A stretch of 64,000 nucleotides of DNA from Chryseobacterium viscerum (lineage in GTDB: Bacteria > Bacteroidota > Bacteroidia > Flavobacteriales > Weeksellaceae), in the NCBI RefSeq assembly GCF_002899945.2, contig NZ_PPEG02000011.1:153407-217406 (forward strand), in the 5' to 3' direction. Below are positions 53,201 through 62,396 of the stretch, in pieces. The translations under genes were made by a program, and so were the position numbers. How positions within the stretch are numbered: the first letter of the stretch is position 1; every line of letters starts with the position of its first letter. Below the pieces are notes generated by a model. The model was not told the DNA's origin. It did no database searches and saw only the letters and a list, made by a program, of their open reading frames with translations.

Positions 53201-56119
53201 CTGGTAGCATTCAATGATGTGAATACAGAATCTGTTTCTTTAAAAATAAAAGACACAGAAAAACCTTTAAAAATTGAAACGGTAACTTTCAGAGATAAGC
53301 TTGAGCCGAATGCTAAGGAAAAATGGACGGTAAAAGTAACCGGAAATGATAAAGAAAAGATCAATGCTGAGGTATTGGCCAATATGTATGATATGTCTCT
53401 GGATCAGTTTGCCGCAAATAATTACAGCTGGAGAAAATTGTATACCCCATTTGTGATTGTAACTTCTTATGGGATCAAAAATTATCTGCAGCAGCAAAAC
53501 TATCAGAAGAGATTGAGATATTTCGAAGACAGATCTATAGCAGTTCCTCAGTTTAACTGGTTTGATGGTGATTTTTCGTATGTATTGCAGGGAGAAGTAG
53601 CTGGAGTTATGGTTCAGGAAGGAGTGAAATCTCCGGCTTATGCACCGCCACCATCACCCATTGCAGGGGCAAAATTTAAAACTGCCAGAGCTGCGGTTGC
53701 AGAAGATAGAATAGAGGTCATTCAGAATGTCGTTCCTGAACCTGTAAAAGCTCCGAAGGTAGAAACTCCTCCTCCAGGATCTTCTGAAGAAAATCTGGAC
53801 AAAGTAGCTGTTCGTAAAAATCTGAACGAAACGGCATTCTTCTATCCGGATCTAAAAACCGATGCCGAAGGAAATGTAAGCTTTGAATTCACTTCTCCGG
53901 AAGCGTTGACAAAATGGAAACTGATGTTCTTAGCACACACTAAAGATACAAGAGCTGCTACTTTGGAAAAAGAAGTGGTAACGCAGAAAGAATTCTCGGT
54001 AACACCAAATTATCCTAGATTCTTAAGAGAAGGAGATGAACTGAATCTGCAGTCGAAACTATCAAACCTTACCGATAAAAAACTGAATGGTTCTGCTGAA
54101 TTACAGATTCTGGATGCTTTTACCAATGAAAATATTTCTTCAAAATTCGGAATCACTTCAGGGGTACAAAATTTCAATTTGAATGAAAATGGAAGCAGTG
54201 CACTCACATGGAAATTGAAAGTTCCGAACAATGTTTCCTCTATTATTTTCAAAGTTGTTGCCAAAGCTGGAGCCTATTCTGATGGGGAGCAACAGGCCAT
54301 TGCCGTATTACCAAACAGAATGCTGGTGACGGATGCCGTTCCTGTTTTTGTGAAAGAAGGTGAAACCAAGACATTTGTACTGGATAATCTTAAAAATAAT
54401 ACCTCTACGACAGCTTCTAATGTTTCCAATACACTGGAGCTGACTACGAATCCGATCTGGGAGATTATGTTTGCGCTTCCAAGTCTGAAAAATGATCAGA
54501 ATAATTCTGCGGATGTGATCTTTAACAAATGGTTTGCAGATGTGCTGGCTTCAGAAATATTCAAAGCCAACCCGAAAATGAAAACGATTTTTGAAGAATA
54601 TCAGAATAAAGGATTATTAAATTCAAATCTTGAGAAAAATCAAGAGTTGAAACAGTTGTTGCTTGAAGAAACTCCTTGGGTACTGGAAAGTAAAAATGAA
54701 GGGGAGCAGATGCAGAAGCTGGCATTATTGTTTGATGTCAATACGATGAAAAATTCTATCAATCAGGATTGGGATGATTTCAAAAAACTGCAAAACCCTG
54801 ACGGTGGATTCTCATGGTATCCCGGTTATCCAAGTTCTTACGGAACATCGTTGTATATCCTGAAAAACTTAGGAAAAATCAATTCATGGTTAAAAGATAA
54901 TGTGAAAGACTATCAGAGTTCAGAACAGAAAGTTTTAGTGGCAAAATTGATTCAATATGTAGACAATGAGGTCAGCAAATATTTTGATGTGAAAAAAGGC
55001 AACGTTTGGAACAACTGGGCGATGGATTATCTTGATACCAGAAACTATTGGGAAAAGCAATATCCTTTAAAAGGAAAAGGAGCTACCTTGAAAACGTTGG
55101 TAAAACAAAAAGCAAAAACAGCTAAAATCACAGATTTCACATTCTTCGGACTTCACCGTTCGGCATTATTGATGAATGATTATGGTTTGAAAGAGGTATC
55201 TGATAAGTTGATGACCTACCTTAAAGAAACTTCTACAGATACAAAAACACAAGGGGTTTACTGGAAACAAAACCTGAATGACTGGGGATGGTTTGGTTCT
55301 AAAGTCGTAAACCATGCAGGAGCATTGGAAGCTTTCAATAAGTTGAAATCCAATGACCAAAACTTTATCGAAGACATGAAAATCTGGCTGGTAACCCAGA
55401 AAGAAGTCAACTCATGGGGAAGCTCAAGAGGTACGGCAGAAGTGATCTTCACTATTTTGAATTCAGGAAAATCATGGACTGGAACAGAAAGCGATAAAGC
55501 TACCATCATTTGGGGCGGAAAAGAATTGGCTCCTCAGACGCAGGCGACGGGATACGTGAAATCAACAGTGAAAACAGAAACAGTAGATAAAAATTTAGCA
55601 ACTGTCACCGTTACAAAACCTGGTCCCGGAATTGTTCAGGGAGGATTGTTCTGGCAGTATTATGAAGATCTCGATAAAATCAAATCTTCTGAAAACTATA
55701 TTTCCGTGACAAAAGAACTTTATAAGAAAGTGAAAACCGTAAACGGTGAAGAACTTCAGAAAATCTCAACCGAAACTCCGTTGAAAGTAGGAGATAAGAT
55801 AACGGTAAGAATGATCCTGAATACCGACAGAGCGATGGAGTTTATTCATATTAAAGATATGCGTGCAGCTGGATTTGAACCTACAGATGTGCTTTCAGGT
55901 TACCAATGGAAAAATAACCTTGGGTATTATCAGTCGACCAAAGATGCCTCTACCAATTTCTATATTCAGTACATGCCGAAAGGAAAATATGTTTTTGAAT
56001 ACGATGTGGTGGCCAATGCATCCGGGAAGTTCTCCAACGGAATTACGACCATGCAGAACTATTATGCGCCACAGATGAATGCTCATACAAAAGGAAATAA
56101 TGTGACAATCTCAGAATAA
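50204..56119 (+). CDS. Alpha-2-macroglobulin family protein
   Basis: 1971 aa. Signal peptide (LLLLVMLSFSTVSAQ), MG-type beta domains with IFIDRGIYRPGQTVYFKVIN, then FFYPDLKTDAEGNVSFEFTS (MG7-like region), and a terpenoid-cyclase-like helical part with GGFSWYPGYPSSYGTSLYIL. The CxEQ thioester is not seen. A stretch near residue 1127 (VLQGEVAGVMVQEG) resembles the plug of TonB-dependent receptors. These proteins trap proteases in the cell envelope. Ecotin, another protease inhibitor, is encoded next. No PBP1C gene is beside it. Confidence 0.9.
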   Translation: MKRFSKIFLLLLVMLSFSTVSAQKYYDTQWKKIAKNSTKGAYKSNLPIILDIQKQAMKENNAFELIRSLKAEFSIVNQTVDDDQNNSASQFFKKLKDAEGKVNGEGKLVYKVLLNGFFMDYYDQNSWKINGRTNVNSQDVSQIETWSKLDFKNYLTKNFQELDQEKPEMKKISLEKYKNIFSGTSDIAYFPTLADWYAIKKVAFLSENNIFTKNELATNHTIVNAIYDELIDQNSGNSKLYFMKEKLTENCNFNHCKDKLQQLQNLLKSNVEGDYKVMIMGDIMDELVAQKKPKEAIALAAQAKSEYPKSLFLENIKSKEAQIVNPYLTLKYESQTQNNLPIHFVAEYQNVSEFTLNIYEVKDDFTSLLQYAENSYSNTFGKLKKNLVRKETFQLPDPKDYQNHKTSLEVKPLPSGAYAAEFTVAGADMKDTDSRQNFYFLVSGNKIIYQSKTDRKPLADELKLVNSENGKPSANEGLRFYEFVSNKTLTKIEGKTNENGVFKFPSTESKEYYRTFLIQQPKTNDFQIMQVYGNRGYADDYNPNKQTRSTAQIFIDRGIYRPGQTVYFKVINTRIDKEVEGVLSGLKQKITLLNTNSEEVSSQELTTNEFGSYHGSFILPKGKLNGNFYLRIDGESQGYKNFKVEEYKRPKFEVTFDPVKEEYKYGQTIELKGKAVMFSGVPLNNSTVNYEIKKQNIRWRYFSWYPQNNDNENSILGEAKTNEKGEFVIRLELKKDEKLEGIQIDNYAINASVTDINGETQTADTQLKVASVSHYIQAENISNIFTDENVKLKVETKNYNEQNLKKPYQVKLSKLTASDRIFRDNFKSDVQNLPKYSKEEFISKFPHDLFDKNDEIKNWKTEKVLVERQEQPSTDNTQLSTNLDLGKLETGDYQLELFNIEGKDTIKTSQYFSVWDKTALQPTQKTFLTVIAPKEEVSRGEKAKVYVFSAVPDALVNVFVQDGSGKTVSEVHQMKKGILEYTAEIPKDKSVSDLNLQFQLVAFNDVNTESVSLKIKDTEKPLKIETVTFRDKLEPNAKEKWTVKVTGNDKEKINAEVLANMYDMSLDQFAANNYSWRKLYTPFVIVTSYGIKNYLQQQNYQKRLRYFEDRSIAVPQFNWFDGDFSYVLQGEVAGVMVQEGVKSPAYAPPPSPIAGAKFKTARAAVAEDRIEVIQNVVPEPVKAPKVETPPPGSSEENLDKVAVRKNLNETAFFYPDLKTDAEGNVSFEFTSPEALTKWKLMFLAHTKDTRAATLEKEVVTQKEFSVTPNYPRFLREGDELNLQSKLSNLTDKKLNGSAELQILDAFTNENISSKFGITSGVQNFNLNENGSSALTWKLKVPNNVSSIIFKVVAKAGAYSDGEQQAIAVLPNRMLVTDAVPVFVKEGETKTFVLDNLKNNTSTTASNVSNTLELTTNPIWEIMFALPSLKNDQNNSADVIFNKWFADVLASEIFKANPKMKTIFEEYQNKGLLNSNLEKNQELKQLLLEETPWVLESKNEGEQMQKLALLFDVNTMKNSINQDWDDFKKLQNPDGGFSWYPGYPSSYGTSLYILKNLGKINSWLKDNVKDYQSSEQKVLVAKLIQYVDNEVSKYFDVKKGNVWNNWAMDYLDTRNYWEKQYPLKGKGATLKTLVKQKAKTAKITDFTFFGLHRSALLMNDYGLKEVSDKLMTYLKETSTDTKTQGVYWKQNLNDWGWFGSKVVNHAGALEAFNKLKSNDQNFIEDMKIWLVTQKEVNSWGSSRGTAEVIFTILNSGKSWTGTESDKATIIWGGKELAPQTQATGYVKSTVKTETVDKNLATVTVTKPGPGIVQGGLFWQYYEDLDKIKSSENYISVTKELYKKVKTVNGEELQKISTETPLKVGDKITVRMILNTDRAMEFIHIKDMRAAGFEPTDVLSGYQWKNNLGYYQSTKDASTNFYIQYMPKGKYVFEYDVVANASGKFSNGITTMQNYYAPQMNAHTKGNNVTISE

Positions 56120-56130
56120 TTTATAAACAT

Positions 56131-56161
56131 AAAAACTGTAGTAATTTTTACTGCAGTTTTT
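56131..56161 (+). terminator. Terminator after the alpha-2-macroglobulin gene
   Basis: AAAAACTGTAGTAA pairs with TTACTGCAGTTTTT around a short loop with one G-U pair, followed by T-rich sequence. It is 11 bases after the stop codon. Confidence 0.7.
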
Positions 56162-56194
56162 TGTTGTAAGACTTCAAGTAAAAGTATAATTAAA

Positions 56195-56223
56195 TTGAAA
56201 AATCAAACAATTGTTTAATTTTG
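56195..56223 (+). promoter_or_regulatory. Candidate ecotin promoter
   Basis: TTG at 56195-56197 and TAATTTTG at 56216-56223 fit the -33 and -7 boxes of Bacteroidetes promoters with 18 bases between. The -7 box is 50 bases before the ecotin ATG. Confidence 0.45.
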
Positions 56224-56272
56224 GAATGGTTTTTGAATTTATAGTAGTACAAATTAAAAAAATTATTAAAAG

Positions 56273-56761
56273 ATGAAATTTTCTAAAACTTTAATTACAG
56301 GATTGATATTAATGGCTGGAGTAAATGCTTTCGCACAAAAGAAGGCAGAAAAGTTTGAAAAACTACAGATTGAAATGTTCCCAAAAGCGAAAGAAGGATA
56401 TAAGCAAGTATATGTTCAGCTTCCCGTAGCGAAAAATGAAAACGATTTAAAAGTTGAACTTTTCGTGGGTACTGAAAAAATGGTAGACTGTAATAACTAC
56501 TTCCTGATGGGGGAAATGAAAACTCAGGATCTTCAGGGATGGGGATACAACTATTATGAAGTAGAGTCTAAAGGAGAAACAGCCGGAACATTGATGGGAT
56601 GCCCTGGCCAGAAACAGACTAAGAAGTTTGTTACCTTAAAACCTGAAATCGTAAGATACAACAGCAAACTTCCATTGGTATTCTATGTACCAAAAGACAT
56701 TGAAGTACGTTACAGAATTTTACGTCCGGATGCTGCGATGAAAAAAGCAGTTCAAAAGTAA
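56273..56761 (+). CDS. eco: Ecotin, periplasmic serine protease inhibitor
   Basis: 162 aa. Signal peptide (MKFSKTLITGLILMAGVNAF ending AQ), then the ecotin fold: EKLQIEMFPKAKEGYKQVYV, LFVGTEKMVDCNNYFLMGEM and TAGTLMGCPGQKQTKKFVTL. The reactive loop carries Met before Gly-Cys (GTLMGCPG), as in E. coli ecotin, with a disulfide pair of the usual type. It would inhibit trypsin-like proteases in the periplasm. It lies next to the alpha-2-macroglobulin gene. Confidence 0.9.
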   Translation: MKFSKTLITGLILMAGVNAFAQKKAEKFEKLQIEMFPKAKEGYKQVYVQLPVAKNENDLKVELFVGTEKMVDCNNYFLMGEMKTQDLQGWGYNYYEVESKGETAGTLMGCPGQKQTKKFVTLKPEIVRYNSKLPLVFYVPKDIEVRYRILRPDAAMKKAVQK

Positions 56762-56783
56762 ATCAGCTTATTATAATTATACT

Positions 56784-56815
56784 GAAAACTCCTCACGGTG
56801 ATGTGGGGAGTTTTC
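56784..56815 (+). terminator. Terminator after ecotin
   Basis: GAAAACTCCTCAC pairs with GTGGGGAGTTTTC (one G-U) around a 6-base loop, with T-rich sequence on the 3' side. Confidence 0.7.
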
Positions 56816-56958
56816 GTTTATAATTGAATATTATCTCTCACAGATTTTGCTGATTGAGCAGATTATTATTCCCAAAATCTGTCTCCCCAGTTTATCATTC
56901 CTTAGTAATTTATCTTCCAAAATTTTAGGATTGGATTAAAAGAATAAAGCCAATTTTA

Positions 56959-58227
56959 TTATGTTATCCAATGATTAATTACCTTAATATTCCAACCTTC
57001 GGGAACTCTTGTTATGACATAAGTTTCACCTCTGGAAACCCCACTATGGATTAAAATGTAAGTGTCTTTTTTATCATCACATTTGAAAAGCTTGCTGTAA
57101 ACAGGAACATATAAATTGCTAAAACTTTGTTGGACGTATTTTGAAAACTCTTTTGAGGTGAGAAAAATGATCTTTTTACCCAAAGTATCTGCTCTTCTTA
57201 AGTTGTCGTCATCAGTTACAATAACATCATATTGCAGCCTATCAAGGAAACTCTTTTTATCGTTATTTGAATAAGAATTATACCTTTCCCGCTGTGAAGC
57301 AAAGTCTTCTTTAAATGTTTTTAAATTCACGATAAACTCAATGGTTAATGGATCAGGATTATTAATGAGATCATATTCTCCATATATGGCGGCTAGTAAT
57401 GCTTTTGTAAAATCATTGTCTATTGTTTTATATTTGGGGTTATTATCCTCGGAATCAGAAACTCCATCGTTGTCGGTATCTTTTGAATGAGGATTGGTGA
57501 AAAGTTCCATTTTTTCTTCAAGATCATTAAGCCCGTCACCATCAGAATCTTTTATGATCTCATCAATATTAATAACAACCAATGCATTGTTTTTTAAGGT
57601 CTCATATTCAGGTCCGCCATGGGGAAAGGTCAATGGTCTGGTCATTCTTACAATATCTGCTTCAATTTGTAGATGATGGCTGTTTTTCCATAATGGGAAT
57701 TGAGAATTACTTTTAAAAAAATAGTTATTATTCTTTTCCATTCCGGTATAATAATTCTTCCATGTTTCTCCATTGTCCATTGAGATTCTCAGATAGTATT
57801 TCACATTAAAAAAAGAATCAGTCTGATAAAGGATAGCAATGGTATTATTAAATTTGCCTGTCTTAACAATTAATGGCCAGGGAATATCTCCATATTGTTT
57901 TGCAAATTCTATTTTTTTTATGGAATCTCTTACTTTATAATTTCCCAATAGGCTGTCGGATAACACTTTGCTTGCTGCAGAAGCTATTTTTGTTTCTAAA
58001 GAATCTATTATGTTTTCAGATCTTGAAAACCTTTTTAAATATTGGATAGATATGAATTTAAAAGGAGGAGTAAGTGCTTGTTTTCTGGTTATTTTATAAT
58101 GGTAAGAATCAGTTTTTCTTGAACTGTCCCTGGCTTTTTTTAAAGCTTCACAGTTGCAGATCTCCTGATCTTGTGCTGCGGAAAAGATGTATAGTAAAGA
58201 GAAGAATAAGGTGAGAATTTGTTTCAA
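56959..58227 (-). CDS. Secreted protein with calcium-binding (thrombospondin type 3-like) repeats
   Basis: About 422 aa from a TTG at 58227, chosen because it gives a signal peptide (ILTLFFSLLYIFSAAQ). The frame is open further up to a GTG at 58332. DSDGDGLNDLEEKMEL and DTDNDGVSDSEDNNP are thrombospondin type 3-like calcium loops. Upstream is a Cys pair (CNC). It is otherwise of unknown function, perhaps a surface protein. Confidence 0.7.
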   Translation of the reverse strand: MKQILTLFFSLLYIFSAAQDQEICNCEALKKARDSSRKTDSYHYKITRKQALTPPFKFISIQYLKRFSRSENIIDSLETKIASAASKVLSDSLLGNYKVRDSIKKIEFAKQYGDIPWPLIVKTGKFNNTIAILYQTDSFFNVKYYLRISMDNGETWKNYYTGMEKNNNYFFKSNSQFPLWKNSHHLQIEADIVRMTRPLTFPHGGPEYETLKNNALVVINIDEIIKDSDGDGLNDLEEKMELFTNPHSKDTDNDGVSDSEDNNPKYKTIDNDFTKALLAAIYGEYDLINNPDPLTIEFIVNLKTFKEDFASQRERYNSYSNNDKKSFLDRLQYDVIVTDDDNLRRADTLGKKIIFLTSKEFSKYVQQSFSNLYVPVYSKLFKCDDKKDTYILIHSGVSRGETYVITRVPEGWNIKVINHWIT

Positions 58228-58603
58228 AATATATTTTTTTATTATATAGGTTGTTGTGAATTTAAGATGAAGTGCTGTTTTTGTTATTGCCAAAAGCCTA
58301 TCTACCCAGTTTCTCATTCCGTAGGAATCCACCCTCCAAAATTCAGAATAGAATAAAAATAATCAGTGATTTTTTTCGGAAGAATATCATTTTATCCCTT
58401 TGTTTACTTATGAAATCATAATAGAAAGTGAATGGAAAAAGTAGAGTTAAATATTTTTTCAAAGTTTTTTAGTTTTTAATTAACATTTAAACGATCTGGC
58501 CAAAACTTTATTTTGTAGGGACTTAAACTTAAACATATTTTAAACTTACTTTAAATTCACCATATTGTAGAATTATCTTTAAGGATTTTAATATTTTTTG
58601 CAT

Positions 58604-58611
58604 TATATTTG
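58604..58611 (+). promoter_or_regulatory. -7 box before the TolC-type gene
   Basis: TATATTTG matches TAnnTTTG and is 15 bases before ATG 58627. A clear -33 is not seen. The gap 58228-58626 otherwise shows nothing but AT-rich sequence. Confidence 0.4.
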
Positions 58612-58626
58612 TTATAAACATAAACC

Positions 58627-60045
58627 ATGAAAAACAATTTATTGATTTTTACGTTTAGTTTTTTTGCTTTCCCCGCTTTTGGCTGGGCCCAGTCTGCGCC
58701 GGATTTTAAAGAACTTCTGGATAGTGCTATGGTTCAGGATTCGAACCTCAAAATGCAGATTACCCAAAATAAACTTACCGATCTTGACGAACACAAACTA
58801 AAGGATATCTTTCTTCCTACTTTGGAATTAAGTGGTAAAGCCGGCTATCTCAACGGAACAGCAAGACTGACGTCACCGGAATTCAATCTCGCTCCCTTTA
58901 TCAATATTCCGGAAGGAGCTTTTAACAATAATTTCAATGTATCAGGTTTTTCAGGGATTGCCAAGGCAGATGCCAAAATGCTTCTGTACTCGGGAGGAAA
59001 GGTCAAGTACCTGAAAAAAGCCGTTGAAGAAAAGAAAAAGTCTGAAGATATTCTGCTGGAGAAAACAAAAGATGAGGTTATTGCCACTATTTCTAAAGCG
59101 TATGATCAATTAGCCCTGATTCATCAGTCTAAAAAAGTGCTGGATGAAAGTAAAAAAAGACTGGATATTAACAGAAAGACCGCAGATAAAGCGCTTGGTT
59201 ACGGTTTGATTACTCCTTATGATCATAAGAAAATCGAACTGGCTCAGGCTACCTTAGATGCCAAAATGGTAGAATATGAAGGGAAAAAGGAACTGCTTCT
59301 TACCCAGCTTTATATTTTAACCGGCATCAGCAGAGACCGACTCAGAATGATTGATCCGGTATTGTCTCCGGTAGAATTGCTTGCTGCAGAAAAAGGAATA
59401 GAACAGAGAGCCGAAATCCGTGCTTTGGAACACGGCATCAGTGCAGCAGACTATAAAATAAAAGCTGAAAGAACATGGATGATTCCCAAGGTACAGTTGA
59501 TGGCTTCCGCCTATTATATCGGATTGTACGGAAACAGGATCAAATCTTCAGAAAATGTAATTCCGGCAGTCCCAATACTTGGATATGAAGGGAAAAAACT
59601 GGACTGGAGACCTAATAATATCAACGTATTTCCATTGATTACAGCAGGAGTAGGCTTTAAATGGGAAATTTTCGACGGTAAAGAAGGAAAACATGCAGAA
59701 GAAACCGCCAAAGTAGGGAAAGAAGTACTCCAAAATCAGAAAGAAGATGCCCTGAAAAAACTGACACTGAACCTTGCCAATAATCAAACCAATTATGATA
59801 TTGCTTCTGCACAGATCCCATTAAAAGCCAAAGAAAAAGAATTGGCAAAAAATGCACTCATACAGGCAGAAAAAGAATTCAGATATGGGATGAGTAAATC
59901 TTCTCAGCTGATCGATGCAGAAAATGACCTTGAAGTTGTCGAACTGGAATATCAGAATGCCATTTTCAACCAGAGAAGAGCGGGAATAGAACTGATGAGA
60001 TCTACCCAGGAACTTGATATCACCAAATTTTATTTAATCCCTTAA
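58627..60045 (+). CDS. TolC-family outer membrane efflux protein
   Basis: 472 aa. Signal peptide (MKNNLLIFTFSFFAFPAFGW ending AQ), then two long helical OEP repeats with LLLTQLYILTGISRDRL and the second half ending IELMRSTQELDITKFYLIP. It is the outer-membrane channel of the three-gene exporter with the HlyD-type adaptor (8-base gap) and ABC-2 permease. It begins the operon. Confidence 0.85.
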   Translation: MKNNLLIFTFSFFAFPAFGWAQSAPDFKELLDSAMVQDSNLKMQITQNKLTDLDEHKLKDIFLPTLELSGKAGYLNGTARLTSPEFNLAPFINIPEGAFNNNFNVSGFSGIAKADAKMLLYSGGKVKYLKKAVEEKKKSEDILLEKTKDEVIATISKAYDQLALIHQSKKVLDESKKRLDINRKTADKALGYGLITPYDHKKIELAQATLDAKMVEYEGKKELLLTQLYILTGISRDRLRMIDPVLSPVELLAAEKGIEQRAEIRALEHGISAADYKIKAERTWMIPKVQLMASAYYIGLYGNRIKSSENVIPAVPILGYEGKKLDWRPNNINVFPLITAGVGFKWEIFDGKEGKHAEETAKVGKEVLQNQKEDALKKLTLNLANNQTNYDIASAQIPLKAKEKELAKNALIQAEKEFRYGMSKSSQLIDAENDLEVVELEYQNAIFNQRRAGIELMRSTQELDITKFYLIP

Positions 60046-60053
60046 AAATTTAA

Positions 60054-61013
60054 ATGATGCATAAAAATATATCTATACTCTTCGCTGCTTTCTTTATGCT
60101 GGGGAGCTGTGACAAAAAAAATGAAAAGATCAAAGATCCCGAAGGTAAAACCAAAAAAGATGTGATTTCTTTTGCTCCTAAGGTAACCGGAAGAATTTTA
60201 AAAATATATGTGTCCGAAGGGCAGACTGTGAAAAGAGGAGATACCCTGGCACAACTTTATGTACCGGAGGTTTCAGCAAAAATAGCTCAGGCTCAGGGTG
60301 CCGTAAGTGCTGCCACAGCCCAGGAGCAGATGGCGAAAAACGGAGCCACAGCCGATCAGATGAGGCAGCTTCAGGCAAAATATAAAGGGTTAAAAGAACA
60401 ATATGAATTTGCACAGAAATCTTACAAAAGAGCAAACAATATGTTCCGTGACAGCTTAATGTCTCCACAGGCTCATGACGAAATCTATGCAAAATTGCAG
60501 GGAGCAAAAGCACAATATGATGCTGTTGTAGCAGAGTTGGATGATGTACAAAGAGGAACCCGTTTCGAAAAAGTGGAAATGGCAGCAGGTCAGGCATCAC
60601 AGGCTAAAGGAGCTTTACAGGAAGCTAATGTGGCCTACTCTGAAAGATATATCATTGCGACCAATGATATGGAAATAGAAACCATCAGCCTGAACACTGG
60701 TGAGCTGGCAACCGCTGGTTTTGCCCTGTTCAACGGATATATTCCGGAAAGCACCTACTTCAGATTTACCATTCCGGAAAGTTCAATTTCAAAATATAAA
60801 AAAGGGCAGGAGGTCAATATGCAGGTGGTTTATAATAAAGAAAACCTGACAGGAAATATTGTGTATATCAAGCAGCTGACAAAGTATGCAGATATCACCA
60901 CTGCTTATCCTGACTATCAGCTGCAGGACGCAATCTACGAGATCAAAGTAAAACCTAAAGAGATGAATAAGGCTAAAAGTATTTTGGTCAATGCCAATGT
61001 TATCCTTAAATAA
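60054..61013 (+). CDS. HlyD-type periplasmic adaptor lipoprotein
   Basis: 319 aa. Lipoprotein signal with lipobox LGSC (residues near 17-20). GRILKIYVSEGQTVKRGDTL is the biotinyl-lipoyl half motif, followed by a helical hairpin (IAQAQGAVSAATAQEQMAKN) and the beta-barrel. It links the TolC-type channel to the inner-membrane permease. Short, compared with the 350-400 aa of most adaptors. Confidence 0.85.
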   Translation: MMHKNISILFAAFFMLGSCDKKNEKIKDPEGKTKKDVISFAPKVTGRILKIYVSEGQTVKRGDTLAQLYVPEVSAKIAQAQGAVSAATAQEQMAKNGATADQMRQLQAKYKGLKEQYEFAQKSYKRANNMFRDSLMSPQAHDEIYAKLQGAKAQYDAVVAELDDVQRGTRFEKVEMAAGQASQAKGALQEANVAYSERYIIATNDMEIETISLNTGELATAGFALFNGYIPESTYFRFTIPESSISKYKKGQEVNMQVVYNKENLTGNIVYIKQLTKYADITTAYPDYQLQDAIYEIKVKPKEMNKAKSILVNANVILK

Positions 61014-61079
61014 ATTGAAACGGGACAGATGAGCTTTAAGTAAGATTCATTGTGTTCTTCACAATATAAAAATATACAG

Positions 61080-62288
61080 ATGAAAGAATTTTTCCGTCTT
61101 TTAAAACGAGAGTTCAAACTTTTTATCGGCAATTCTACCTTAAGGACGGTGTTCTTTTTGGCACCGGTGTTCTATGCCACTTTGCTGGGGTTTGTCTACA
61201 AAAGCGGAAAAGTTGAAAATACTCCCGTATTGGTGGTCGACAGAGACAATACTCCTTTGTCTAACCAATTGACGGAAATGCTGGATGATAATAAAAGCAT
61301 CAAAATTATCAAATACGTGCAGGAACCTCTGAGTATCAAAGATGAGGTGATCAAACATGAAGCAGCGGCTGTCGTGATTATTCCCTCAAGGTTTGAAGGA
61401 GATATGCTTCAGAAAAAATACCCTGAACTGAATGTTTATATCAATACAGGGAATGTTTTAACCGCCAATTTTGCCTCCAAAGCGCTTCAGCTGACCATAG
61501 GAACATTTTCTGCCGGAGCTTCCATCAAAGCCCTTCAAAAAGCGGGAATGCCTGCTGCAAAAGCAGCTACACAATATGAACCTTTCAAAGCCAATTATAT
61601 TACCCTGTTCAATACAACAGGAAACTACCTTATTTTCATGTGGCCGGCGATGCTGGCAGTGGTATTACAACAGGTAATCCTCCTGGCGATGGCTGTAAGT
61701 TTCGCTGCCGAATTTGAAAGAGGATCCTTTGTAAAAGAATATTTGAAAATGAAAAAATGGGCCTTCCCAACCATGCTTATTAAAGTGATCCCAATTTGGG
61801 TGTTTTCTATTCTGATTGTTGGTATTTATTACTTTATGCATATGATTTTCCACGTTCCGATGCCCGAAGGAATACTCAATTTTATTCTTCTGACAGCAGT
61901 TTTTGTGGGATCAGCTTCATTTTTAGGCGTATTTATCAGTATTCTGATTCCTGATGCATTGAAGGCTACACAGATTCTTATGGTGATTGCCTCACCGGCT
62001 TTCATCATCAGTGGTTTTACATGGCCTTTGAATGCAATGCCTGGTTTCGTTCAGTTTATTGCCAATATTATTCCGTTAACTCCTTTTTTACAGGCCTTTA
62101 AAATTCTATTAATTCAAAAAGGTTCGGTAGAACTTACATTCCCTTATCTGAAGCATCTAAGCATTCTTTTAGTGGTATACGCGATTATAGGCTGGATTGC
62201 TTTAAAAATCAAACTTTGGTTTATTTTCAAAAAAGCAGCTCCACAGGAAATTGCAGTCGAGAACACTTCTCGGGAGGATATTGAATAG
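61080..62288 (+). CDS. ABC-2 type transporter permease
   Basis: About 402 aa from ATG 61080 (frame open to GTG 61050). MKEFFRLLKREFKLFIGN leads to a membrane segment, a large periplasmic domain and five C-terminal membrane segments with PAMLAVVLQQVILLAMA and IIPLTPFLQAFKILL. It is the inner-membrane part of the exporter. No ATPase gene is in the operon, so the energy source would have to be encoded elsewhere or the protein works differently. Confidence 0.85.
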   Translation: MKEFFRLLKREFKLFIGNSTLRTVFFLAPVFYATLLGFVYKSGKVENTPVLVVDRDNTPLSNQLTEMLDDNKSIKIIKYVQEPLSIKDEVIKHEAAAVVIIPSRFEGDMLQKKYPELNVYINTGNVLTANFASKALQLTIGTFSAGASIKALQKAGMPAAKAATQYEPFKANYITLFNTTGNYLIFMWPAMLAVVLQQVILLAMAVSFAAEFERGSFVKEYLKMKKWAFPTMLIKVIPIWVFSILIVGIYYFMHMIFHVPMPEGILNFILLTAVFVGSASFLGVFISILIPDALKATQILMVIASPAFIISGFTWPLNAMPGFVQFIANIIPLTPFLQAFKILLIQKGSVELTFPYLKHLSILLVVYAIIGWIALKIKLWFIFKKAAPQEIAVENTSREDIE

Positions 62289-62396
62289 TTTTTTTGTTGC
62301 GGGTTAATTTGTCGCGAGCAACTCTCAATTTTTTCAACCGACGATAAAATCAAACGAAAAAACTAATATATTTGTCCATAGTAAAATAGAAATTAT

